The notes under the pieces were generated by a model. The model was given only the letters and a program-made list of their open reading frames with translations. It was not told where the DNA came from and made no database searches. DNA of 64,000 nt from Clarkia xantiana subsp. parviflora. Its lineage: Eukaryota > Streptophyta > Magnoliopsida > Myrtales > Onagraceae. Positions 18,762 through 30,631 of the stretch are shown one piece after another. Numbering within the stretch: the first letter of the stretch is position 1; each line of letters starts with the position of its first letter. The stretch spans positions 11,478,090-11,542,089 of the forward strand of contig JAPTYO010000012.1 in assembly GCA_036873135.1 (NCBI GenBank). The letters are read 5' to 3'. The position numbers and the translations under genes were made by a program.

Positions 18762-19196
18762 ATGTCAGGTTCATTCTTCCAGCCTCCAATTATCATGTCA
18801 GGTAAGGGTTTCTTCTCTATTGTTCGCCTTCATCTTTGCTTAGTTTGATTGTAATTTTCCGGAAAAACCTAACGTCCCTTTCAATGGCTGATTTCAGACA
18901 GTGGATCTGGTTTCGAGGGAAGGAAGCCTTTCAACTTCGACTATGTTCTGAACGAAATTTTCAGCACTGCTTATGATGCAGCTCTCCGGGAAGGATGTAT
19001 CATTTCCGCCAGAGAAGCCGATGCTCAAGGCCGGAAATGCATACCACAAGTTCAGAGTGAAGAGGAGCTACTTCTTCATCGGAAACTCCTCGATCCCATG
19101 ACCCCGATAGCCAATCCTCCAACGGCTGACCTTGTGGAACCTTCTGCCACAAACCTTGCGAACCCTTTTCTCGTTGATGCCGCTAACAAGGATTAG
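18762..19196 (+). CDS. Spliced antisense gene of element C (predicted 112 aa)
   Basis: Two exons, 18762-18801 and 18898-19196, with a 96-bp intron (donor CAG|GTAAGG, acceptor TTTCAG|A), join to a 339-nt frame ending TAG. The product starts MSGSFFQPPIIMSDSGSGFE, is mildly acidic, and has one likely helix (FDYVLNEIFSTAYDAAL) and a Pro/Asn-rich tail. No signal peptide or membrane segment is evident. Function unknown, and I see no likeness to the antisense product of A apart from position, strand, TATA box and splicing. The intron keeps frame although the rest of C has mutations. Alternatively this is an untranslated antisense RNA with a chance frame. Confidence 0.55.
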
Positions 19197-19329
19197 GCCT
19201 AACTGCTTATCGCTAGAATCTTTGTATTCTCCTCCTTTTGTAGTCGTCGGGCCTTCGAGCCCCATTAATATCAGACTTTCTTAGTTCCGATTCTTTCATT
19301 GCACTTCTCCCAGTGGCTCTACTATACTT

Positions 19330-20395
19330 TCTTAAGTCGAAACCTCGACACTTAAGATATTCTCGTTCATCACTTAAGACGATTTACTAACTTGCACCAC
19401 TTAAGGCGACTTATCATCATGCACCACTTAAGGCGACTTTCCAATACTCAGAATAAATCCAAGAATCACGCATCACTTAAGACGACTTACCAACTTGCAC
19501 CACTTATGTTGACTTACCATCGCGTACCACCTAAGGCGGCTTAATCTCGTGCATCACTTAAGACGACTTTTAACAACACTTAGAGTAAATCTAAGAATCA
19601 TGCATCACTTAAGACGACTTTTTCTCGTGCACCACTTAAGGCGACTTTTCTCATGCATCACTTAAGACGACTTAATCACGTGCACCACTTAAGGCGACTT
19701 TTCTCATGCATCACTTAAGACGACTTAATCTCGTGCACCACTTAAGGTGACTTTTCAACCTGCGCCACTTAAGGCGACTTAATCTCGTGCACCACTTAAG
19801 GCGACTTTTCTCATGCATCACTTAAGACGACTTAATCTCGTGCACCACTTAAGGCGACTTAATATCGTGCACCACTTAAGGCGACTTTTCAACCTGCGCC
19901 ACTTATGACGACTTAATATCGTGCACCACTTAAGGCGACTTTTCAACCTGCGCCACTTAAGGCGACTTAATATCGTGCACCACTGAAGGCGACTTTACGT
20001 CGTGCACCACTTAAGGCGACTTCTCAACTTGCGCCACTTAAGGCGACTTAATATCGTGCACCACTTAAGGCGACTTTTCAACCTGCGCCACTTAAGGCGA
20101 CTTAATATCGTGCACCACTGAAGACGACTTTACGTCGTGCACCACTTAAGGCGACTTCTCAACTTGCGCCACATAAGGCGACTTAATATCGTGCACCACT
20201 GAAGGCGACTTTATAACGCTTAGAATAAATCTAAGAATAGCTCTGTTTGGAAAACAACCTCTTTATTTATTGATGGCACAAAATTGGCTTTACATCGAAT
20301 CAAACGACAAATAGCATACACCACTTAAGGCGATTTTACATCGGGCACCACTTAAGGCGACTTTATCGGGCACCACTTAAGGCGACTTTTTTCAA
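19330..20395. repeat. About 27-bp tandem array downstream of pol in element C
   Basis: More than thirty copies of CACTTAAGGCGACTT alternating with short linkers such as TTAATATCGTGCAC, TTCAACCTGCGC or TTCTCATGCAT. Higher-order alternation gives units of about 52 bp. The array is interrupted at 20215-20310 by unique DNA and abuts the pol stop at 20392. CTTAAG in each unit is palindromic. Confidence 0.9.
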
Positions 20396-23300
20396 GCATG
20401 GTGTTTCTTCAAGTGTTCGCCACTAAAAGAATGCTTTAATATTCTGCCATCGAGGTCTTCCAACTTGTACGCATTTGGGGCTGGCATCCCCACGACCTTA
20501 TAAGGTCCTTCCCATTTTGGTGACATCTTGTTGATTCGATCCAAAAGGGTGAACTCGTTGCGACGCCAAACCAGCTCCCCGACGAATAACTGTCGGGACT
20601 TCACTCGCCGATTGTAGTACCTGGCCGTCGCTAAACGCATTCGAGCTTGGACTTCATCGGCTTCCCGCCTCTTCTCTTCGAGTAAGTCCAAGTCCAGACG
20701 TCTCATCTCATCATTCGTCAGGGGCTCGTAATATCTCATCCGATGGGACGCCACAGATACCTCCACGGGGGCGACAGCCTCCGTGCCATAAACGAGGCCA
20801 AACGGAGTCTCCCCGGTTGATCGTTTGGGTGTCGTTCTAACAGCCCAAAGCACGTTTTCCAGTTCGTTCAGCCATTTGCCCTTCAAAGCATAGACCCTCT
20901 TCTTTAGGCCATCCATCACGATTTTGTTGGCGGATTCCACCTGACCGTTAGTTTGAGCATGGCGTACAGAAGCTGTCCGATGCTCGATGTTCAAATCCTC
21001 TAGATACTCCCTCACCTGAGAGCCGTTAAACGGTGGACCATTGTCGCTGATCACCACCTTAGGAATCCCGTATCTGGACACAATATGGGTCTGGAGGAAC
21101 TTGACGATCTGGTTCCCCGTCGTTCTGGCCAACGCCTTTGCCTCTATCCATTTCGAAAAATAATCGATTGCTACAAGTAAATACTTACATTGACCTTGTG
21201 CTTGTGGAAGAGGTCCCACCAAGTCGATGCCCCATTGCGCGAAGGGCCACGCGCTCTTGATGGATGTCAGATTAGCGGCCGGAGCCACGATACTCGGGGC
21301 GTACCTCTGGCACGCGTCACAGGATCGGACCATCGTCGTCGCTTCCTTGCTCATCGTAGGCCAATAATAGCCCAAGTTCAGCACTTTTCTCATAATGGAT
21401 CGGGCTCCTTCATGACAAGTCGCGACCCCTTCATGCACCTCCTTCAGGATTCGATTGGTGTCGGGTTCTGCCACACACTTCAAGTACGGAGTCGAGAACC
21501 AGCCCTTCTTGTATAGATGATTGTCCAGCATCACATAATTAGCCGCGATCCGACGTATCCTGTCGGCTGCTACTTTATCATCGGGGACTGCCCCCGTGGT
21601 CAGGTATGCGACTATCGGGGTCATCCAAGTGGGCTCCTCCTCCGATCCTGTTTCAATGGTGCACACCTGTGTCGGGTCGATGGTCGATAAGATCACCTTC
21701 TCCAAGAAGTGCACCTTCCGATTTTCTTCCAAGGGTGCCCCCAGGGCAAATTTGCTCAGGGCGTCTGCCTCTACGTTTTCCTCCCTCGGGATTGCCTCGA
21801 TATCGAAGCTTTTAAAGCTCTCCTTCAGGGCTTGTACCTCGCGTAGGTATTTCTTCATTATTGGACTCCTCGCTTCGTATCGCCCTTGAACCTGGTTCAC
21901 GATTAAAGCTGCGTCACACTTCACTCTCAAGTGATCGACTCCAGTGCCTTTAGCAATTTTTAGGCCCGTGATAAGAGCTTCATACTCCGCTTCGTTGTTT
22001 GTGGCCTTGAATGTTAAAGCCAAGGCGTATCGGAGTGGTTCACCTTCACCCGGTGGTATCAACAAAAAGCCTGCTCCTGATCCGTCCGAACTCGAGGAGC
22101 CATCCGTGTACATTTCCCAGGTATTTTCCTCGTTTGGCTGTTCTGATTGCTCTGCCCTCTCTGGTTGTTCTTCCGTCGGGACCTCCATGGTTGCCCCCTC
22201 TACAGGGCCCGCTTCTTCTAGATCGGGGGCTGTAGATTCTGCTATGAAATCTGCCAATGCCTGACCCTTGATGGCCGTTCTTGGAGCAAAGTGTATGCGA
22301 AATTCACTAAGATCTACTGCCCATTTCACTAATCTTCCCGACGCATCCGGTCGGTTCAAAAAATGCTTCAAAGGCTGGTTCGTCAGCACAGTGATCTCGT
22401 GTGCGTGGAAATAAGGCCTTAGCTTCCGAGCAGTAATAATCAACGCAAAGAGGTACTTCTCAACGGCAGGATAGTTCAATTCAGACTTGGCAAACGCCTT
22501 GCTTACATAATAGACGGGGACTTGATTACCCTCGACAATCTTTACTAACACAGAGCTAATGGCAAATTCAGAAACAGCCAAATAAAGGTAGAGCGGCTCG
22601 CCTGGAACCGGTTTCGCCAACGGTGGGAGGGTGCGAAGGTGCTGCTTGAGTGCTTGGAACGCCTCTTCACACTTGGCGGTCCACTCAAATTTCTTGTTGG
22701 CCCTCAGAACTTCGAAAAATGGCATTGATCGGTCGCTGGCTTTGGATAGGAAACGATTCATTGCAGCCAGTCGGTCATTCAGCACTTGTACCTTCCGATG
22801 GTTTATCGGGGACTGCATCTCCTCAATCGCCCTCAGCTTCTCGGGATTCACCTCAATTCCTCTCTGGCTCACCATGAAGCCCAAAAATTTCCCTGAGTGG
22901 ACCCCGAAGGCGCATTTCGTCGGGTTTAGACGAACCTGATGAAGCCTCATCCGCTCAAACGCCAGGGTTAGGTTGTGCACATGATCCTCCGCTTGTCGGG
23001 ATTTTACCAGCATATCATCCACGTAAGCCTCCATGGTCTCCCCCAGCATATCTCCGAACAGCTTATTCACCATCCGCTGGTAGGTTGCCCCAGCATTGAT
23101 CAACCCGAAAGGCATGACATCGTAGTGATAGATGTCACTGTCTGCATAGAATGCTGTGTGAGGAGCATCCTCCTTGGCCATCTTGATCTGGTTGTAGCCT
23201 GAGTACGCATCCATGAAGCTCAACAGCTCATGTCCCGACGTGGCATCCACCAACTGATCGATTCTCGGGAGTGGGTAACAGTCCTTCGGGCAAGCCTTGT

Positions 23301-25980
23301 TCAGGTCGCGGAAATCCACACACATCCGCCATTTCCCGTTAGTCTTCTTCACCAGCACTGGATTAGCGACCCAAGTCTGGAATCGGAGTTCTTTAATAAA
23401 CCCAGCATCGAGCAACCTGCCCACCTCCTGCTGGATCGCAATCTTCTTATCTGTGCCCATCGGACGCCTTTTCTGCGTAATAGGCTTGATTGCGGGGTCT
23501 ATCTTTAGCTCGTGTACGATCACATCGGGACTGATTCCTGGCATATCGCTCGGGGACCAGGCAAACAGTTCCTTGAACTCCTTCAGCAGCTTAACCAATT
23601 TTTGGGCTGTCTCCTCAGTCAGAGCAGACCCGATTTTCACCTTCCTCTGGGGTCCGTAGATCTCGACTTCTTTCAGATCTTCTACGGGGGCGGGACGCCC
23701 AAACTCCTCTCTAGGATCTGTGTCTGTCTGGAGGACAGTCATGGCCTCTCGCCTCCTTCTCCGGGTGGCATTAACATAACATTTTCGGGAAGCCACCTGG
23801 TCTCCCTTGACCTCTCCGACTCCGTGGTCGGTCGGGAACTTCATCTTCTGGTTCATTGTCGAGGCAACCGCCATCAGGGGGTTGATGGTGGTTCTCCCGA
23901 TGATCGCGTTGTAAGTCCCTGCGGAATCAACTACCACGAACTCCACGTTCCTCCTTTCTGATTTCCACCCACTACCAAACTCCACTGGTAAGGTGATTAC
24001 TCCTAGCGGATAGGAAGTTGAACCAGAGAACCCGACCATCGGGAAGTTTGCCTCCTTCAGATCTTTCTTTGTTTTTCCCATGGCCTCCAGCGCGTCCATA
24101 AATAGGGTATCGGAGGAGCTTCCCCCGTCGATCAGAATTCGCTTCATTTCGAACCCGTCTACATCCAAGGTTACAACCAAGGCGTCATCGTGTGGAGTCT
24201 CCACGCCTATGAGATCTTCCGACGAAAAGGAGATCACCATCTCTTCCTTCAGGGTCCAGGATCGGGACCTCTTACCCAGCACCACAGCCGTAGGGATTCT
24301 AGAGGCATAAACCTCTCGGGAGGACGAAGTATCACCTCCAGCAGCAAATCCTCCGTGAATCACATTGATAGTGACCCGCATTTCCTTACGAGCACCGGAT
24401 GACTCTGGGTCGGTTCTCTTCTTCTTTGGGGACCGATCGCGGGATCGGGAACGGGACCGCGATCGGGACCGAGAGCGGGATCGACACCGCTTATCCCCGA
24501 CGAATTCCTTGAGCTTCCCCTTATGGATCAGCTTTTCGATCTCCTTCTTCAGTTCCCGACAATGGTTGGTGTCGTGACCATTTGCGCGGTGAAATCGGCA
24601 GTAGCGATCCGTGCGAGATCCCAAGAATTCTCCATCCTTCTTTGGGGGGTACCTGGAGATACCTTGTCGTTCCATGACCGTCAGTACCTCCGCCATGGAG
24701 CAGTTGAGAGGAATGTCGAGATCCTCCCGCTTATCCTTCCTTGAAGAACGCCTATCGTCCCTCCGATCAGGGCGGCCTCGATTCCGACTACTTTCGGGTT
24801 TACCCTTTGACTTACGATCGTCGAAAGGTTTAACCGACTGCTTCCCTTTGTTCGACTTTGGGGGCTCCAACTCTCCCGCGGCTATCTTTGACTCCTGGAC
24901 ATCGATTTGCCGTTTCACCCTCTTCTGTAGTGCCTCCATATTCCACACAGCTTTTTCAGCTACACTGTGCATTAGGTCGGAACCGTAGGGGGCCGTTAGG
25001 TTCCGAATGAATGTACGGATGGTTTCACCCTCCGAGATTTCCTCGTCAATCTCCGTCACACTGGCAGTGTACCGTTGGTAATAGTGTGCCAGTGATTCGT
25101 CGGGCCTTTGTACCACCTAGGTTAGGGACCTCACACTCTTCAGCAAACGTCTACGACCCTGGTACTGCTGAATGAACCGGTCGTGCATATCTGCCCAGCA
25201 AGTAATGCAACCTGGGGGCAGACTAAAGAACCAGGTCAGGGCTCTTTCCCCAAGTGTGTTCGGGAACAGTGTACACACTATGTCTTCATTCGGGGCTCTT
25301 CCCAGACACGCCATGAGGTGCTTCTGGACATGTCGAACCGGATCTCCTTCGCCATCGTATTCCTTTATCGTGGGGATTCCTAGCCCTGGCGGGGCTAGGG
25401 TGTCTATGAGTCGAGGGACGAAGGGATGAGTAGATCGATCCCTCAGCTCTGATACCAGCGGCTTCTGCTCTCCCATGCAGATGTTCACGATCTTTACCAC
25501 CTGATCGGGGGTAATGGGACCATTCAGGGGAATGGTCCTGTGCTGTACCGGCCCTGGCCCATCAACCACGAACCTCTCCGGCTGAACGGATACCCTACTT
25601 CTGTTCTGGCCCCGGGGCGGAGCCTCCTGTGCTTTCTGAACCTCGGCTGGTGGGGCCGTTTCTTCTAACGGGGGCATCTCCTCCTGCCTCCTCGTGGCCT
25701 CCCTCTGATCTAAGAGAGCCTCCACAGCTGCCAAAAACATGGGCATGGCTTCTGCCACGGCTCTTGTCAGGTCCGTAGCTGGGGGAGCCTCCTGCTCCCT
25801 GTTGCCCTGGTGCTGAGCAGCAATCTCTTCGGGACCTTCGTTATGCCCCCCTGTCTGGGAGAGCTCAGCAGCGGGATGGTTCTGGTTTTCCTCCTGTTCT
25901 GGTAGCGAATTCAGAGTTGTTGCAGCGGGGTGACGGGAACCACCAGATTGTCCCTGTCTTCGTTGCTTGCCAGCCGCCAT
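20392..25980 (-). pseudogene. Gag-pol polyprotein of element C, one in-frame stop in gag
   Basis: The frame runs from MAAGKQRRQ (25980) to 20392, broken only by TAG at 25117-25119 within gag (SLT stop VVQRPDE), where B has CAG and D has GAG. Order: proline-rich gag N-terminus, gag core (TWFFSLPPG), a CHHC zinc-knuckle-like motif YCRFHRANGHDTNHC (about 24560-24605), an Arg-Ser tract (24436-24490), protease LIDGGSS (about 24113-24137; DGG where many have DSG), RT with YVDDML (about 23009-23026), RT-linked RNase H, a second RNase H from YTDGSS (about 22095-22112), and integrase with CDACQRY, DNGPPF (about 21035-21050) and NGQVESANK. Downstream of the stop, 1574 codons are open. The stop could be read through at low level, but its place inside gag favours a simple nonsense mutation. 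Confidence 0.9.
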
Positions 25981-26015
25981 TGAACGAGTAGAAGGCATAT
26001 CAGCTTTTTGTTTGC

Positions 26016-26034
26016 TTCCCACAGACGGCGCCAA
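26016..26034 (-). promoter_or_regulatory. Primer-binding site of element C
   Basis: TTGGCGCCGTCTGTGGGAAG-type sequence on the minus strand, directly after the 5' LTR. The gag ATG is about 35 nt further on. Confidence 0.85.
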
Positions 26035-26750
26035 TGTTGGATCACGGTGGAACTCCGGTACGGACTTTGACGGCGATCCTAGCTCCTTCGCTCCACGCAA
26101 TCCTGCAAGAGGGGATAAACCGGGCGGTGACCCAGAATCCCTCTCCGATGATTAAATGAGTGTCTAGTACGGACTGGCAAGCAGTAATCTCAAATAGTGC
26201 AATTCAACGTCATCGATCTGAGGTGATCTCTTGCCCTTTTATAGGCGAAGAGGTACCTAAGTTACCTGGTGAACCGTTGGGGGTGGTTAGCCCGTATCCC
26301 GCGTATCTCGGGCGTGATCCCGCCAATCTAGGCCATGATCTCGCTTATCTCGGCCACGCCCCGCGTATCTCGGCCACGCTCCGTGTATCTTAACCACGTT
26401 CCGCGTATCTCGGGCACGCCCCGCGTATCTCGGCCTTATCCTCTGATAGCGAGTCCCGACTAACATCGGGGACTCCAGAGTTATCTCGTTGTGTCACCGC
26501 TCGGGGCCCCTCGTCATCGTGACAGGGCCTATTGTTCTCAGGGATTCGTCATCGGGGCCTGCTCAGAGGCATCTTGTCGGGAGCGTTCAGCTCGCCTGTC
26601 AGGTCCGACTCTGTCGGGACCTCTCATCCTCGGACTTCCTACGTCGGGATCCTTAGCCTGGGCCATCTTGGCCTTCGTTTAGGGCCCACCGGGCCTATTT
26701 GCCGTTTCCTCACCGTTAATAGGGTCTCACGGCTGTAGTTGAACCCATCA
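26035..26750 (-). repeat. 5' LTR of element C
   Basis: 716 bp, with the same ends as the 3' LTR. The minus-strand TATA box CTATAAAAGGG is at about 26235-26246. Confidence 0.95.
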
Positions 26751-27350
26751 CCAAGGACCTGGAAGTTCGTTCCGCCTTGATGTCAATACTGTAGGATGAC
26801 ATACTCTATGAGTATGATCATACTGAGTCTGCTAAGGACCTATTGGACGGTCTTAAAGCGGGGTTTGGTGTTTACACCACGGCCCAAAAGCGATCGTTAA
26901 ACATCGCTTTAGACTCATACATCCTGTCTGAGGAACAGAAAGTCCAATGCGTCATCCGCTCTTTACCGGACTCTTGGAGCAGCATGAAAATGCACCTTAC
27001 CAATGCAACCCATCTCGATACCCTCGAGAAGGTGAGAGCTCATCTTGAGCTGGAAGAGGATCGACTCAAAGCTGAAAAGCCTAGAAATGAAATGCACTTG
27101 GTGTCATCCTCTCCAGCTAAGCAAAAGGTTAAGTGCAAGAGAAAGGGTAAAGACCTTCAAAAGAAAGCTTTAAGACAGTTTGGTCCAAACCCACATAAAA
27201 GGTTCAAACCTTAGCAAAATGGTGGTAAGAACAGGCAGATAAAGCGTGCACGTCGAGAGGAATCTCGTAAGTGCTTTAGGTGTGGTGTGAAAGGCCACCT
27301 GGTTGCTGCCTGTACTAGTACTCCTAAGGTACGTTCAGAGAAAGAATGAC
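26751..27350 (+). pseudogene. Ty1/copia gag, 3' part with zinc knuckle
   Basis: Continuing from 17557 across element C, the frame reads DLEVRSALMSIL, a stop near 26791, then LYEYDHTESAKDLLDGL, SLPDSWSSMKMHL and LEKVRAHLELEEDRL, typical of UBN2-type copia gag. A stop at 27212-27214 is followed by the CCHC knuckle CFRCGVKGHLVAAC at about 27270-27312. Gag packages RNA; this copy cannot be made intact. After about 27350 the protease and integrase regions are missing. Confidence 0.8.
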
Positions 27351-28560
27351 AAGAGTCATATATTCTCATAGAATTCCAAATTCTCGAGAGTGATTCAAAT
27401 TCCTCATTTTGAATTACAGGACCGAGAAGAGGAATGAACATAAAGTTGGAGAAAGAACCCCCAAACAAATAAGGACTGCATATTAAAACCGTCCTTAGAT
27501 GCTTGAACCCTTTTTTTTTTTGTTCATTCAGTAATGAATACTATTGAACTAAAAGGGATTCCTCGTGAAATAATCGGGAACCCTTTATTATGGGCATGTA
27601 GTGAATGCTTGGATTAAGTATAAATATTATTCATTCACCTCGAGCCGCTTGATCTTATGGTTATAGTCCATTGCATTGCTAATATGAGCGCGATATTTTA
27701 AAATCCTTATTTGTTAGTACTCCATTATGAAATTATAATTGTAATGATGAACATGTAGAAACCGATTAAAATTGAATTTTCAAAATCGAAACGATTTCAC
27801 CAAGGATTATACCTGGTGATATACGCACGTAGCATGAATGTTCCTTGAGAGACGGAACACATCGATTCAAGGAACAATCGATTTCACCATGGGTCATACC
27901 TGGTGATACACGCATGTAGAGCAAGTGCTCCTCGAAAGACGGAACACATCGATTCGAAGCAAAAAATTCAATATGAAGTATGTTCTTGATTTAATGCTTA
28001 TAGTAAACTTTCATTTGCTCGAATACCCCTACAAGGGTTATTACTCATACAAAGTTTTTGTAGAGAATCAAAACGAGCATAAGGTGAAAACCTAATGCAC
28101 GATCCCTGATGGATTAAACCTTAGGATATGAGCGAGCAATGAAAATGAACGTCTGATAAATGACGTCTCCCACTATACGCCTATCACGACAAAGGATCAG
28201 CGAAGCATTAAAACGAAACACACTTCATAAATAAGGCCAGTACCATGATATCGTAAGTTTGACTCATAAAATCCATTTCTAAGGTGAGTTATGGTCAACT
28301 GCAAATCATGTGGTGAACCTAGTTAATGAACAAATCGGTTACACGACACCGTGTGAGCTATTGGTAATGAGAGAATCTTACCGGGATTGCGACATTCGTG
28401 TTGTAAATCATACACACATAGTACCGAGTGGAATACTGAAAAGTATCTCTATGCATACATATGTGTAATAACTTGGGAGCGTGGTGACGTGGTCGAACAT
28501 GATACGTTACAATACTTGAGGTTGAAATTCCAATGCTTTAGAAATATCAACGAACGAAGT
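27351..28560. other. Non-coding remainder of a decayed copia, with a short tandem duplication
   Basis: No protease or integrase motif is recognisable. Two copies of a stretch reading ACCTGGTGATA(C/T)ACGCA...GACGGAACACATCGATTC lie at about 27810-27880 and 27889-27957. The region is AT-rich and probably replaces deleted pol sequence. Confidence 0.5.
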
Positions 28561-28561
28561 C

Positions 28562-30631
28562 TTGATTGAACTAGAAGATAATGATAATCAGGTCCCACTC
28601 GCTTCGAGTGGGAGATTTGAGGCAGCAACACAAGTGAACGATATGGTAAATGAAGATGGAGAGATTTTCATAATAAATCAAGTGGGAGGAGTCAATCCAA
28701 CCACTCAGATCACTGTTGCTGCAGGTGTGAATCAAGTCGGACCTGATACTCAAGTTACTGAACCTATGGATGAAAATCCAATTTTACCTCAACTTCCTAC
28801 TATACCTAGTGGGAATGGAACGACCAACTAGGTTCCCGGTCGTCAAAACCTAGGAATGAATCTCGGAGATGGAATTCCGAGACCGAGAGGTCGTCTAAGA
28901 AAAGTTGTTGGTAAAAGTTCAAGTAACGCTCTTGTTTCTAGTGGGAGTACTGCATCGATAACGAGCATTATTCCTAGTGGGAGCGTAGTTCAAACTCAAG
29001 ATGGGATGATCGAGCCTAGACGCAGTCTTAGGCACCGAACTTCTCCTAAGAAGTATCCCATCGAGAGAGGTGAATTGTTCACCCTCACTTCGGTTGATGA
29101 ACCGGTAACAGTTAGACAAACTATGGATGGACCTCAAGCGAAAGAATGGAGGAAAGAAATGGAGGATGAGATCGCCTCTATGAAAGCTAATTCGGTTTGG
29201 TCTTTAGTTGATTTGCCTGCTGACCGCAGCGCAATAGGTGCCAAGTGGGTTCTGAAACTAAAACTCACTGCTGATGGAGCTGTCGAGCGATACAAAGCTC
29301 GACTCGTTGCGAAAGGATATACCCAACTTCACGGAGTGGACTTTGATGAGAAGTACTCACCCACTGTGCGTTACACCACAGTGCGAGCTATTTTAGCTCT
29401 GTTTGCAAGCCTCAATTTGGAGCTGCGCCAAATGGATGTTAAGACTACATTCCTCCATGGTAACCTGGAGGAAGAGATCTATATGGAGCAGCCAGAGGGT
29501 TTCATTACTCCTGGCAATGAACGTAAAGTTTGTAAACTCCAAAGATCTATTTACGGTCTTAAAAAATCTTGCCGGCAATGGTACCGCAGATTCCACGAGG
29601 AAATTGTTGGAAATGGATCCGTGAATCTTCACGAGGATCCATGCGTGTACACGAAGACTTCCGAGTCTAAATACGTCATCTTGACATTGTATGTCGATGA
29701 CATATTAATTGTCGTGAATGACGTGAGTTACATGAATGAATCAAAGTCCTAGCTAGTATCTGTATTTGAGATGAAAGACATGGGAGAAGCCACGCACATC
29801 ATAGGCATTAAGATTGCTAGGAATCGGGCTGCTCATAAGCTATGTTTGTCTCAAGAATCATATATCAACAAATTGTTGAAAAGGTTTAGACTACAGGATG
29901 CCAAGCTCGTGGACACGCCGGTTGTGTTTGGGTGCGCTCTGTCGAAGCGTGATGGCCCGAAGAACCTGGCTAGGCGTGAACAGATGAAAAGTGAAGAATA
30001 CTTAAGTATGGTTGGCAGCTTAATGTATGCCATGCAATGCACTCGTCCAGACATCTGTAACGTTGTGGGCCTAGTAGCACGAATCCAATCAGATCCCGGC
30101 ACTCAACATCTAAATGCTGTAAAATGAATAATTCGATACTTGAAAGGTACTGCCGACTACACTCTGTGCTATGAGGGTGGGAAACTAGAATTGTTAGGAT
30201 TCAGTGACGCCGACCATGGTAGCGATCCGGATGATCGTAAGTCCACCTCAGGGGGAGTATTCCTCCTTTCTAATGTCGTCATTTCATGGATGAGCAAGAA
30301 TCAAACCTATGTCGCGCTGTCAACGATGGAATCCGAATTCGTTGCTCTATCTAAGAACGCACAAGAAGCAGTCTGGCTTAATAGGCTCTTAACTTTATTG
30401 CTTGGGGTCATGGACGTGAGTAAACCTGTAAAGGTATACTCTGACAGTCAAGCAGCAATTGCAGCAGTTAAGAACCCTAAGTACCATAGCAGGACGAAAC
30501 ACATTGATATAAAATATAATTATGCTAAGAGTATGGTTCAGGACAAAGTTATCACATTAGAATACTTGTCTACTGAAAGTATGATGGCGGATCCATTGAC
30601 TAAACCATTACACAGGGATGTTTTATGTTAA
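28562..30631 (+). pseudogene. Ty1/copia RT and RNase H, broken
   Basis: A linker segment (28562-28830), then from 28856 a frame with RRSLRHRTSPKKYP, WRKEMEDEIASMKAN and GAKWVLKLKLTADG that enters RT: MDVKTTFLHGNLEEEIYM, IYGLKKSCRQW and the catalytic LYVDDILIV near 29690. Stops at 29750-29752, 30125-30127 and elsewhere split the frame. RNase H follows (GFSDADHGSDPDDRKSTSG, ALSTMESEFVALS, RTKHIDIKYN), ending MADPLTKPLHRDVLC at 30631. RT-RNase H order after the expected integrase position is the copia arrangement; the integrase itself is gone. Confidence 0.85.

Larger units (their letters stand above)
17558..26750 (-). mobile_element. Full-length Tat-lineage Ty3/gypsy element C, nested in copia gag
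   Basis: LTRs of 716 bp each (17558-18273 and 26035-26750), TG...CA, with target duplication CCAAG. In minus-strand order: LTR, PBS, gag-pol with one in-frame stop, a tandem array, an opposite-strand spliced gene, PPT, LTR. By eye about 14 LTR differences in 716 bp (near 2%), so it is older than A. Confidence 0.95.

Noticed and set aside
19330..20395. CRISPR-like short repeats with short spacers
   Set aside because: Same reasons: the spacers recur in a few types and the array abuts pol in a Tat element.
24365..24577. Plus-strand frame with alternating Arg/Asp
   Set aside because: It is the antisense shadow of the Arg-Ser tract in the gag of element C.
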